Positions 24,013-31,564 of a stretch of 33,061 bases of DNA are shown piece by piece. The notes beneath the pieces are model-generated. The model was not told where the DNA came from and did not search any database. It saw nothing but the letters and a program-made list of their open reading frames with translations. The DNA is from Anaerolineae bacterium. GTDB lineage: Bacteria > Chloroflexota > Anaerolineae > Aggregatilineales > Phototrophicaceae. How positions within the stretch are numbered: the stretch's first letter is position 1; the number at the start of each line of letters is the position of its first letter. The DNA lies in NCBI GenBank assembly GCA_022822545.1, contig JAJEBE010000002.1, positions 1 to 33,061 on the forward strand, written 5' to 3'. The translations under genes and the position numbers were made by a program.

Positions 24013-25080
24013 CTAATCAATCTTCAATAGGCTGGTGTGGATATAGGCGGTCTCGCCCTGAAACTCGAATTCGATCCATACCGCGCTGCCATTAACCGTT
24101 TCGCCCTCGACCTGACCCGCTGACCGAACCGCATCGCCCGGTCGCAGCCGACCGACGATTTCACAGGCAGTACTGGGGCAGCCGCGGACGCGCGCATTCA
24201 GGTCGTTGGCCGTCTCTACATAGTAAATCGGCACAGCCGAAGGAGGCAAAGCAGTCGATGTTGGCATCGGCGTTGAGGTGGCGATCGGGGTATGCGTGGC
24301 GGTAGCTGTCTGGGTGACGGTTGGGAGTTTCGTTGCCGCAGGCGGTTTTGTAGGAATATCTGTTGGCTTTATTGTGGGCAGTGGCCGCCGAGTTGATGCA
24401 GGCTGCCATGCGCTACTACTGCGTGACGTGGGGGCGTTTGAAGTGTGGCTATTTGCAACGGTTAGTATGCCAACGAATAAAACGACAGCTACCAGTATTG
24501 TCAACATCTTTACCGTCGAAAGGGACAGTTCAATACTTCTCGGGCTTTGGGAAGGTGTTCCCCAGTCGCGAATTTCTCGTAGCTGTTTCTCGTCTAATTC
24601 AAACCATTCTCGATCCTTGCGAATGCGGGAGGCCGCGAATCTACGGTGCCAGTAATTCTCTGCGGCAACTACATCCGGAGTTCGTATGAGTTCGACGTAA
24701 ACTAATTCGCCCACCTCATTACGCTGGATTTCCCTAATGCGCGACGCGGGATTGACCGTCCGCCCTATCTTGAATTTTGGATATTTTAAATCCTTTATTA
24801 CATATACATAGCCGCCTGGAAGATCAAGTTTTGGCAGAGATTTGTAATTCGAGACCGCGACTCGCTCTTTTGCGGAATTGCTGTTCTTTGAGGCGCTTTC
24901 ACTAGAAAAGGTAATAATCAATGTGACCAATAACACAATGATAACGAAGAATGTTAAGGCGATGTAGGGGTTCTGTACAAGAAATATGATGATCTGTTCA
25001 AGGGCTACTAAGAAAACTATGACAGCGACGACTATACATCCGCCCATAGCATCCTTGTTGGATTTCCGTTTTTTTGCCAA
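24013..25080 (-). CDS. Membrane-anchored GIY-YIG (MUG113/T5orf172-type) protein with extracytoplasmic SH3 domain
   Basis: A 355-residue protein with an unusual layout. Two transmembrane helices (about 14-35 and 39-58) are followed by a GIY-YIG-like domain (about 85-172): GYVYVIKD, FKIGRT, SRIREIQ, the likely catalytic Glu in AAENYWHRRF (about residue 141) and EWFELD. A third helix (about 192-209, MLTILVAVVLFVGIL) leads into a long Thr/Pro linker and a C-terminal SH3 domain with CPSTAC. With the positive-inside rule this puts the nuclease-like domain in the cytoplasm and SH3 outside. GIY-YIG domains cut DNA, so this is the one copy in the cluster that may be active. I chose TTG 25080 because GGAG lies 8 nt upstream; TTG 25098 is an alternative. 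Confidence 0.75.
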   Translation of the reverse strand: MAKKRKSNKDAMGGCIVVAVIVFLVALEQIIIFLVQNPYIALTFFVIIVLLVTLIITFSSESASKNSNSAKERVAVSNYKSLPKLDLPGGYVYVIKDLKYPKFKIGRTVNPASRIREIQRNEVGELVYVELIRTPDVVAAENYWHRRFAASRIRKDREWFELDEKQLREIRDWGTPSQSPRSIELSLSTVKMLTILVAVVLFVGILTVANSHTSNAPTSRSSSAWQPASTRRPLPTIKPTDIPTKPPAATKLPTVTQTATATHTPIATSTPMPTSTALPPSAVPIYYVETANDLNARVRGCPSTACEIVGRLRPGDAVRSAGQVEGETVNGSAVWIEFEFQGETAYIHTSLLKID

Positions 25081-25119
25081 CGGAGCTTCTCCACGCAAGT
25101 CGGTACACAGCCAAAGTGT

Positions 25120-25147
25120 AACATAAGCCTGTCCAATTCTTGATCAA
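25120..25147 (-). promoter_or_regulatory. Promoter candidate for the intact GIY-YIG/SH3 gene
   Basis: Minus-strand TTGATC (25147-25142) and TATGTT (25125-25120) are spaced 16 bp. The start would lie about 30 nt before the TTG start codon at 25080. Confidence 0.4.
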
Positions 25148-25172
25148 GGCAATAGGTCTCATGGATTTGCGG

Positions 25173-25871
25173 TCAGCGGCTTCCGCCCAATGACAGAATG
25201 AATGCCACCAGCAGCATTGCCAGAACAAACTTGAGGACTTTGCCGCGGGGCGTCTGGAAAAATTCCTCGATGCGCCGCGACAGGTCCAGCACCTGAGCAA
25301 AGGGATCGTCAAAATCGTTCGGGCGCGGTTCAGCATCGGGCTCGCGAAAGCGCCGCAGCGAGCTCGCGCCGTAGCGATGGTATGATGATGGTCGCTGGGT
25401 ATAAGCTCGCCGAAACTCCCCGGCTTCGCGGGAGCCTTGAAGATAGGCGCCGGCAAGCCGTTCGTAACGCGAAACCGGTCCTTGCAGCGCCGAGCCGGCG
25501 GACTCGATCTCCTGGTCAGGCAAGAGGTAGAGGCTCGGGCGCGCGTCAATTTGGAGAAAAGAGCGTCGCAACTCTTCAATCTGATAGGGATCCAGTTCAA
25601 GCCAGTCGCTGCCCAGCCGGGCGTGATGCCGCTCGTAAAGTTCTGACGCGCTGGCAGGCAGGTCTTCGGTCTCCAGGATCGAAACCAGTTCGATGCCGAA
25701 CTTGCGCTCGCCTTCGGACAGCGCCGCCTGAACGATGCTCTTGGGATCCGCGGCGCCATCAATTCTGAAGGCGTCGGCGTCGATATCTCGCAGCACCAGG
25801 ATGTAGCCGGCCGGGCTGGCAAGCGCCGGCAGCGACTCATAGGACTTCGGCGGCAAGGTCTTCAAGATCAC
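25173..25871 (-). CDS. Tail-anchored degenerate GIY-YIG-like protein (second short copy)
   Basis: A 232-residue protein. Residues about 10-100 align with the GIY-YIG-like domain of its neighbours (YESLPALASPAGYILVLRDID...FGIELVSILETEDL...WLELDPYQIEELRR), but the KIGR(T) motif has become FRIDGAAD and the catalytic Glu position reads Ala. A charged middle (SYHRYGASSLRRFRE) follows, and the C-terminus is a single helix (VLKFVLAMLLVAFILSLGG) that would anchor it from the cytoplasm. GTG 25871 is the start, with AAGGG 5 nt before. It precedes the long GIY-YIG/SH3 gene, just as the 27480 copy precedes 26037. Likely a pseudo-nuclease; function unknown. Confidence 0.7.
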   Translation of the reverse strand: MILKTLPPKSYESLPALASPAGYILVLRDIDADAFRIDGAADPKSIVQAALSEGERKFGIELVSILETEDLPASASELYERHHARLGSDWLELDPYQIEELRRSFLQIDARPSLYLLPDQEIESAGSALQGPVSRYERLAGAYLQGSREAGEFRRAYTQRPSSYHRYGASSLRRFREPDAEPRPNDFDDPFAQVLDLSRRIEEFFQTPRGKVLKFVLAMLLVAFILSLGGSR

Positions 25872-25885
25872 TTAGCCCTTATCCT

Positions 25886-26010
25886 AAGTAGTACCAAGTT
25901 GGTCATGCGAAAAAATGGATTGAAGCGGGTGGCGTAGACGGGCGACCTGATAGGTCGCCCCTACAAGATCTCTCGGTGTGTAGTTTCGCATGACTAACCT
26001 GGAACTGCTT
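25886..26010. mobile_element. MITE-like element with about 27-bp terminal inverted repeats
   Basis: The left end (25886-25912) and the reverse complement of the right end (25984-26010) match at 23 of 27 positions, with the inner 11 bases (GTCATGCGAAA) identical. The 71-bp interior is non-coding and holds copy 2 of the GGGCGACC palindrome. No clear target-site duplication is seen. It separates the two paralogous gene pairs. A transcript of it could fold into one long hairpin, so an RNA role is an alternative. Confidence 0.5.
25940..25964 (+). repeat. Short palindromic repeat, copy 2
   Basis: Arms GGGCGACCT (25940-25948) and AGGTCGCCC (25952-25960), loop GAT, then CTAC. It sits in the centre of the inverted-repeat element at 25886-26010. 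Confidence 0.8.
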
Positions 26011-26036
26011 GTCATTAGAGACGCCACATCATTTTA

Positions 26037-27359
26037 TTATGGGCGCTTCAACAGGCTGCTGTGGATGAAAGCGGGCGCGCCCTGAAACTCGAATTCGATC
26101 CAGATCGCGCTGCCGTTGACAGTTTGTCCCTCAACCTGTTCTATCGGCTGCACGGCGTCGCCCGGTCGCAGACGGCCGACAATCTCGCAGTTGGTGCTGG
26201 CGCAAGCGCGGACACGGGCGTTCAAGTTGTTGACCGTCTCGACAATGAGAATCCCGACTTCCGTCGCTGTTTCAGTATACGTTGACGTCGGCGCCGGCGT
26301 GTCGGTGACGGTCGCGGTTGCGGTTTCCGTCGCGGCGTCGGTGGGGATAGAAGTCGCGGTTAATGCGGGCGCGGCGGTATCAGTCGCAGATGGCGTCGCC
26401 GTCGGCGGCAGCGCCGTTTCCTTCGTCACAGCGATGGTCGGCGCGGTCGTCGGCACTTTGGTCGGCGCGGCCACGGGCGGTCGGCGCGTGAGGACACTGC
26501 GATGCACATAGAGCAGCGCCTCGCCTTTGGCGAATTTTATCCAGACATTGTCGCCCTCTACTCGCTGGCCATTCTCATAGCGCAGCGCGACAATCCTCGA
26601 GCCGACATCGAGGATCTCAACCGTGTCGCAACCGGTGCTGGCGCAACTCCGCGCCCGCGCCCGCTCGCGGACAAAGAAGATCTCGCCCAGACCCGGCACA
26701 GCGCTCGGCGATTGGGTTGGCCGACGGGTTGTCGTTGTCGGCGCGCTTTCCGGAGCGGCTCTTGTTACGGCCATGCGCCGAGCCTGAGGGTTCACAAGCC
26801 GCGCGATCTCACGGCGAATTAGGGGCGCTTCGCGGGCGACGACAGCGCCCAGGGCGACAATCAGAAGCAAAATGGCCCAGGCCAGCCAGCGCCGCGCCGG
26901 GCGCTTCTCAGGCCGCTGCAAATGGGCAAAGGGGGACTCCGGCGCCGTGCGGACAATCTTCGCGTCTTGCACCAGGGACTCGGCGCCCATTTCGTTGAGG
27001 GCGAGCGTGCGCAGCGACAGCGCTTGCGGGCGGCCGATCTCATCGAGTTGCCGCATCCGCTCGTCATCAAGATCAAACCACTCGTCGAGACTGCCATGCC
27101 CGACAAATTGATCGTGCAGATCAAGCGACGCGCCGGCCGCGTTCTCCGCCTCCAGGATCAGCGCCAGCCTTATCTCGATGGACAAGGCGGCGACGCGCCG
27201 GATCTGGTCGCGATCGATCTGCTGGATGCGGCCAATCTTGAAGCGATTGCCGTAGTCCACATCCTGGATAAGGACGACATAACCGGCCGGCGGCTCCAGC
27301 CGAGGCAAATTCGCCGCTTGCTGAGTTGGAATGCGTCTGAATTGCTGACCGGCCTGCAA
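26037..27359 (-). CDS. Membrane protein: degenerate GIY-YIG-like domain, one helix, two SH3 domains
   Basis: A 440-residue protein. Residues 15-108 form a GIY-YIG-like domain (NLPRLEPPAGYVVLIQDVD, FKIGR at 40-44, EWFDLDDERM) that keeps the KIGR motif but has Ser where the catalytic Glu is expected (AGASLDLHDQF). A helix at about 158-175 (WLAWAILLLIVALGAVVA) leads outside to a first SH3 domain (VRERARARSCASTGCDTVEIL...WIKF), a Thr/Pro-rich linker (about 300-370) and a second SH3 domain (LNARVRACASTNCEIVGRLRPGDAV...AFIHSSLL). The second SH3 is nearly the same as the one in the 24013 gene. TTG 27359 is preceded by GGGGAGAG. It is the long partner of the 27480 gene. Confidence 0.72.
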   Translation of the reverse strand: MQAGQQFRRIPTQQAANLPRLEPPAGYVVLIQDVDYGNRFKIGRIQQIDRDQIRRVAALSIEIRLALILEAENAAGASLDLHDQFVGHGSLDEWFDLDDERMRQLDEIGRPQALSLRTLALNEMGAESLVQDAKIVRTAPESPFAHLQRPEKRPARRWLAWAILLLIVALGAVVAREAPLIRREIARLVNPQARRMAVTRAAPESAPTTTTRRPTQSPSAVPGLGEIFFVRERARARSCASTGCDTVEILDVGSRIVALRYENGQRVEGDNVWIKFAKGEALLYVHRSVLTRRPPVAAPTKVPTTAPTIAVTKETALPPTATPSATDTAAPALTATSIPTDAATETATATVTDTPAPTSTYTETATEVGILIVETVNNLNARVRACASTNCEIVGRLRPGDAVQPIEQVEGQTVNGSAIWIEFEFQGAPAFIHSSLLKRP

Positions 27360-27479
27360 GGCTCGCTCTCCCCGCTCTAGTCGGCCACAGTCGAGATTTT
27401 AACACGGTATGACAACTCATGGGATTTGCGGGGCGCATGGGCAGCCGGTCATGGCGCCGCTATCGGGCAAGACGCGGTC

Positions 27480-28208
27480 TCACCATCTCGTCAAATAGGA
27501 ATGCCAATTCTGTTGCAGATAAACCAAGACAATGAACATGAGCAGCAATATCGCCATGATGACCTTGCCCGGATGATTGACAAAGGCGTCTTCGAACAAA
27601 TCTGACGCTCTATCGCCCAGGGACAAGCGCTCTTCGCCTCGATTTTCGGAAGGAGCTTGATTGCGGCGCAGCGACCTAGCGCCGTAGCGTCTTTCCGGAA
27701 GCGGCGGACCGGGTATGCGGCGCTTCCACCGGCTGCGGTTTGAGAAAGGCGAGTTGCGATTCGCCAACAGGACGCGGCGTGAAATCTTCTCGGCTGACCG
27801 CTCTTGACTGGCGTAGGGCGGGCGCTGCGGCGTCAGATAGCAGCTGGCGTAGGCGTCTATCCGCAAGATCGAGCGTCGCAACTCTTCCAGTTGATAGAGA
27901 TCCAGCTCAAGCCAATCGCCGCTTAGCCGCGCCTGATAGCGCCGGTACAAGTCGGCTTCGGCCGCTGTCAGATCCTCCGCGGCCAAAATCGAAACCAACT
28001 CGATGCCGAACTTGCGCCCGGTCTCGTTGAGCACAGTCTCGATATATTGCCCGGGCTGCGCCGTGCCTTCAATGCGGTAGCTGTCGCTATCGATATCGCG
28101 AATCAGGCAGATGTAGCCGGCCGGCGCTGCGAGCCTCGGCAGTGATTCATAGTCCTTTGGGTTTATGCTCCTCAAGGGATTAAAACCTCGTTTCTCGGAC
28201 ACGCGCAT
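27480..28208 (-). CDS. Tail-anchored degenerate GIY-YIG-like protein (first short copy)
   Basis: A 242-residue protein paralogous to the 25173 gene. Its N-terminal domain reads YESLPRLAAPAGYICLIRDIDSD...FGIELVSILAAEDL...WLELDLYQLEELRR. The KIGR motif is replaced by YRIEGTAQ, but the Glu position is retained (TAAEADLYRRYQ). A basic middle segment (RRYGARSLRR) and one C-terminal hydrophobic helix (VIMAILLLMFIVLVYL) follow. I chose ATG 28208 (MRVSEK); ATG 28235 is an alternative, and the frame stays open to 28610 but overlaps the divergent gene. It is the first gene of the minus-strand cluster and runs divergent from the 28329 gene. Function unknown. Confidence 0.68.
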   Translation of the reverse strand: MRVSEKRGFNPLRSINPKDYESLPRLAAPAGYICLIRDIDSDSYRIEGTAQPGQYIETVLNETGRKFGIELVSILAAEDLTAAEADLYRRYQARLSGDWLELDLYQLEELRRSILRIDAYASCYLTPQRPPYASQERSAEKISRRVLLANRNSPFSNRSRWKRRIPGPPLPERRYGARSLRRNQAPSENRGEERLSLGDRASDLFEDAFVNHPGKVIMAILLLMFIVLVYLQQNWHSYLTRW

Positions 28209-28316
28209 GTGCCAATCCAAGATACATTCTAGCATTTTCTGATACGCAACGGCATCGCTTCCAGTCTCAGGCCTATCAGCCGAGAATGCCAGGCGTCCGC
28301 GCTGCCCAGTATCCAG

Positions 28317-28322
28317 TATAAT
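28317..28322 (+). promoter_or_regulatory. TATAAT -10 element of the 28329 gene, leaderless layout
   Basis: A perfect TATAAT lies 7 to 12 nt before the ATG at 28329, so transcription would start at or next to the start codon. No -35 is obvious at 17 bp. This fits a leaderless mRNA. Confidence 0.5.
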
Positions 28323-28328
28323 GCAGCT

Positions 28329-28901
28329 ATGATTATCCGCCGCATCATCGATGACAGCTACCGCAAGGCCGTCAGGGCATTGGTCATGGGCACATCGCCG
28401 CAAGCGCTGGCGCGAGCCCGCGAACGCGCCTTCGTCAAGAGCTTGGTCGCGGAATTCCAGGAGGCCTTCAGCGATGCCGACATCCGCGTCTTCTCGGCTT
28501 ACGGTCGGCGGAACTTCCGCGATTTCGGGGCGGAAAAACTGCTGAGCGACATCGCGGTCGGGCGCGTCGCGAAAAGCGCAACGGGCGGGCGCGACTCGCA
28601 GGATTTTCATTTCGTATCCGAATTATTGTGGCAAGTGGAAATCGACTTCTCGCGCGATTGGCGTCCCGCCATCTACGCCATCAACCGGCTCAACGGCGGC
28701 GCGGCAGCCGACAAACTGCTGGTTGGCGCGCGCTTGCCACGCGGAGCCGACGACTATATGCAGACGTTGCGGGTTCCCTTTGCCGCGGGCGGGGGCCGGG
28801 CGCATCTCGCCCTCATCCCGCATCCGGCGGATTGGGAGGCCAACGAGGCGACGCCCACAATCTGGCAACTGATCGACGGCGAATGGGAAGCGCTGACGTG
28901 A
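28329..28901 (+). CDS. Protein of unknown function
   Basis: A 190-residue soluble protein I cannot place. It begins with a charged helix (IIRRIIDDSYRKAVRALVM), then RERAFVKSLVAEFQEAFSDADIRVFSAYGRRNFRDFG. The core shows SDIAVGRV (73-80) and SELLWQVEIDFSRDW (97-111), a spacing of acidic residues on hydrophobic strands that faintly recalls PD-(D/E)XK nucleases, but there is no clear ExK. It is divergent from the GIY-YIG cluster across about 120 nt, so the two may share control. A TATAAT directly before the ATG and no ribosome-binding site suggest leaderless translation. Followed by 38 nt and then the secreted repeat protein. Confidence 0.6.
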   Translation: MIIRRIIDDSYRKAVRALVMGTSPQALARARERAFVKSLVAEFQEAFSDADIRVFSAYGRRNFRDFGAEKLLSDIAVGRVAKSATGGRDSQDFHFVSELLWQVEIDFSRDWRPAIYAINRLNGGAAADKLLVGARLPRGADDYMQTLRVPFAAGGGRAHLALIPHPADWEANEATPTIWQLIDGEWEALT

Positions 28902-28939
28902 CGCTTTGAAAGCGTCAGACAGCCCGGACAGGAGAAAAC

Positions 28940-29935
28940 ATGTCGAAACCGGTTTTGCTCGTGCTGATTATCCTTCTTGGCGGCGGCATTTTCGCCCTCT
29001 GGCAAAATCAGACGGAAAGGACCCTGCGCGACATGCCGACGATCAGCGCGGCGGCAGTCAATACCGAGGGCGCGCTAGTCATCAGCGGTACTTTCGCCCG
29101 GAGTTGCGCTGCCTCGCCGCAAGCTATCATACGCAGTTTCGCCAACAACTTTGACATCCAACTCTTTCGCGAGCGCTCATCGCTGGCCGCCTGCGGCATG
29201 CAAGCCGCGCCCTTCGTCTTCGAGCTTGCTGCGGAATCGGCCGCCGGCTCGCCCTGGCTCGTCATCAATGACGAGGTCTGGGCGCGCGAGACCGACGGTC
29301 AAGGCGCCGATGCGAGTTATGAAGCGCAGAGCCTCTTTCCTGTCCACGTTGACGACGCCAGCCTGAGGCTGGACGCGAGCGGCGACTTGCTGCTGTCGCT
29401 GCGCGGCAATCAGGCGGTCGGCTGCGATCTGCCGGAACTTTTCACGCTGCGCGAGGCGGACGGGCGCATTCAGATCGGCGTCTACAACGCCATGCGCGCT
29501 GATGTCGCTTGCCCCGATATGCTGGTTGAAGTGAAGGAGATCATCCGCTTGCCCGCAACCGAAGCGCCCGTCGATACGTTATTTGGGGTGAATACCTTTC
29601 TCATTGACGGATTGGAGACAGAGAACGTGAGCGACAGCGACAAAGTAATGACCAATATATTCCGCGTGAATGTCAAGGTGATGGAATCGCAGCCGGCGCG
29701 GATCAGCCTGGATATCGAAGGCGAGCATCCCGATGGCTGCGACTTGCCGATTCATGTCGAGCAAGCGCGGGACGGGAATACCATTCAGGTCGATATCTAC
29801 CGCATCGTGCCGGCCGATATGATTTGTCCGATGATCCTGCAACCTTATCAAGGCAGGGTCCAACTCGAGGGCGGCTTCGAAGCCGGCAGTTATACCATCA
29901 AGGTGAATTCGCATTCGCAGACGCTGGAGATCTAG
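28940..29935 (+). CDS. Secreted or membrane-anchored repeat protein of unknown function
   Basis: A 331-residue protein. An N-terminal hydrophobic segment (PVLLVLIILLGGGIFALW) acts as signal peptide or anchor. The remainder has three related units of about 80-90 residues: ALVISGTFARSCAAS..., LLLSLRGNQAVGCDLPELFTLREADGRIQIGVYNAMRADVACPDML and RISLDIEGEHPDGCDLPIHVEQARDGNTIQVDIYRIVPADMICPMIL. Units two and three share GCDLP...I.V.iY....AD..CP, so a conserved Cys pair per unit may form a disulfide. AGGAG lies 5 nt before the ATG. The DUF4139 gene starts 10 nt after its stop, which suggests translational coupling and a shared envelope role. Confidence 0.7.
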   Translation: MSKPVLLVLIILLGGGIFALWQNQTERTLRDMPTISAAAVNTEGALVISGTFARSCAASPQAIIRSFANNFDIQLFRERSSLAACGMQAAPFVFELAAESAAGSPWLVINDEVWARETDGQGADASYEAQSLFPVHVDDASLRLDASGDLLLSLRGNQAVGCDLPELFTLREADGRIQIGVYNAMRADVACPDMLVEVKEIIRLPATEAPVDTLFGVNTFLIDGLETENVSDSDKVMTNIFRVNVKVMESQPARISLDIEGEHPDGCDLPIHVEQARDGNTIQVDIYRIVPADMICPMILQPYQGRVQLEGGFEAGSYTIKVNSHSQTLEI

Positions 29936-29945
29936 GAGTGTCATC

Positions 29946-31385
29946 ATGCCTTTTCGTTTTCTGCCATTGCTCTTGATTCTGTGTTTTGGCGGCTTAAGCG
30001 CCGTCAGCGCCCAAGACAGCGACAGCATTGCTGTCACCATCTACAATCAGGGGGCAGCGCTAATCCGCGACCAGCGAAGCCTGACGCTCGAAAGAGGCAT
30101 GAATACAATCGACTTTCGCGATGTCGCCGCTACCATCGATCCGACCTCGGTCGCCTTCCGTTCGCTGACGGACGCCGAGGGCACGGTCGTCCTCGAGCAG
30201 AATTACATCTACGACCTGGTGGACATGGGCGCTCTTCTGACACGTTACCTTGATGAGACCGTATTCATCACCGCCGCCGATGGCACGGTCTACAGCGGCG
30301 AGCTGCTCAGCGGGCGCCACGGCGAGGCCATCCTGCGCACATCCGCAGGCGAGATCGTCGTGCTGCGCCTGTATGATGCGCGCGATATTCGTTTCCCTGC
30401 CTTGCCCGATGGCTTGATCACCCGTCCGACGCTGCAATGGCTGCTGCGCAGCGCGACCGGCGGCGAGCATCAGGTGGAGATCACCTACCTGGCCGGCGGC
30501 ATGAACTGGACCGCCGACTACAATCTGCTCTTGAGCGCTGGCGAGACATCCCTGGAGCTTGTGGGCTGGGTCACCCTCGACAATCAGAGCGGGCGCGCCT
30601 TCGATGATGCTCGGCTGAAACTGGTTGCGGGGGACGTGCATCGGATCCAACCGGAGCCGGTTATCGCCGAAGCACGCGCAATCGCCTTTGACATGGCGGA
30701 AGAACAGGCGGAAACGGTAGAACAGCGCGAGCTTTTCGAATATCAACTCTACGAAGTGGCGCGCCCGGTCTCCATCAAAGACAACGAGACCAAGCAGATC
30801 GAATTCGTCAGCGGCGGCGATATTGCGGCGGCGACCTTTTACGTCTTTGACAGCTCGCCAAGCTTCAGCGCCTACCATTCGCCGATCGATTATCCCGAAG
30901 GCTTCGGCTCCCAGCCCGGCGATGCGCTTACCTACCTTGAATTCAACACCGGCGAAGAAAGCGGTTTGGGCGCAGATTTGCCGGCCGGGCGGATCCGCGT
31001 CTATCAAGAAGATGTGGACGGCGCCGGCTTGCTCATCGGCGAAAACCGCATCGACCACACAGCGCAAGGCGAAGATGTGACGATTTTGCTGGGCAAAGCC
31101 TTTGACCTGGTCGGCGAGCGGACGCAGACCGACTTCGAGACCGTCTCGCGCACAGTTGTAAGAGAGAGCTTCGAGATCCGCCTGCGGAATCGCAAAGACG
31201 ATGAAGCGGTCGAGATTCGCGTGCCGGAGCGGCTCTATCGCTGGAGCGATTGGGAGATCGTAGAAAGTTCGGCGCCCTTCGAGAAACTGGATGCGGCGAC
31301 GATCGAGTTTCGCCCGACGGTAGCGCCGGGCGCGGAGGAAGCGCTGACCTACACGGTGCAGTACCGCTTCCCCGCGCGGCGGTAA
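29946..31385 (+). CDS. Secreted DUF4139 domain-containing protein
   Basis: A 479-residue protein with a signal peptide (FRFLPLLLILCFGGLSAVSAQ). The N-terminal part (SIAVTIYNQGAALIRDQRSLTLERGMNTIDFRDVAATIDPTSV) and the C-terminal RESFEIRLRNRKDDEAVEIRVPERLYRWSDWEI...YTVQYRFP are typical of DUF4139 proteins. In between lie a segment of VEITYLAGGMNWTADYNLLL type and an acidic stretch. DUF4139 proteins are exported and their biochemical role is not established; relatives have been named mucoidy inhibitor A. AGGAG precedes the ATG. It follows the repeat-protein gene by 10 nt, so the two are probably co-translated. Confidence 0.85.
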   Translation: MPFRFLPLLLILCFGGLSAVSAQDSDSIAVTIYNQGAALIRDQRSLTLERGMNTIDFRDVAATIDPTSVAFRSLTDAEGTVVLEQNYIYDLVDMGALLTRYLDETVFITAADGTVYSGELLSGRHGEAILRTSAGEIVVLRLYDARDIRFPALPDGLITRPTLQWLLRSATGGEHQVEITYLAGGMNWTADYNLLLSAGETSLELVGWVTLDNQSGRAFDDARLKLVAGDVHRIQPEPVIAEARAIAFDMAEEQAETVEQRELFEYQLYEVARPVSIKDNETKQIEFVSGGDIAAATFYVFDSSPSFSAYHSPIDYPEGFGSQPGDALTYLEFNTGEESGLGADLPAGRIRVYQEDVDGAGLLIGENRIDHTAQGEDVTILLGKAFDLVGERTQTDFETVSRTVVRESFEIRLRNRKDDEAVEIRVPERLYRWSDWEIVESSAPFEKLDAATIEFRPTVAPGAEEALTYTVQYRFPARR

Positions 31386-31493
31386 CAAGGCAAGGCGCCT
31401 GGGTCATCCCCCCGCCAGTTTTGCGCGGCGGCGGGAGGGAGTGGTGAATTAACTGGACATGCGCGGCAAAACCCTTGTCAGCTAAATCAGATG

Positions 31494-31517
31494 TAGGGGC
31501 GACCAATCTGGTCGCCC
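31494..31517 (-). repeat. Short palindromic repeat, copy 3
   Basis: Arms GGGCGACCA (31497-31505) and TGGTCGCCC (31509-31517) with loop ATC; read on the minus strand it ends in CTAC (GTAG before the stem on plus), so it is inverted relative to copies 1, 2 and 4. Confidence 0.8.
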
Positions 31518-31540
31518 ACAACAGCCAATACATGAAAGAC

Positions 31541-31564
31541 GGGCGACTTGATAAGTCGACCCTA
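31541..31564 (+). repeat. Short palindromic repeat, copy 4 (one stem mismatch)
   Basis: Arms GGGCGACTT (31541-31549) and AAGTCGACC (31553-31561), loop GAT, then CTA. One mismatch in the outer stem. It faces copy 3 across 23 nt. Confidence 0.7.

Noticed and set aside
30060..31388. A 442-codon minus-strand frame
   Set aside because: Shadow of the DUF4139 gene; low-complexity product without motif.
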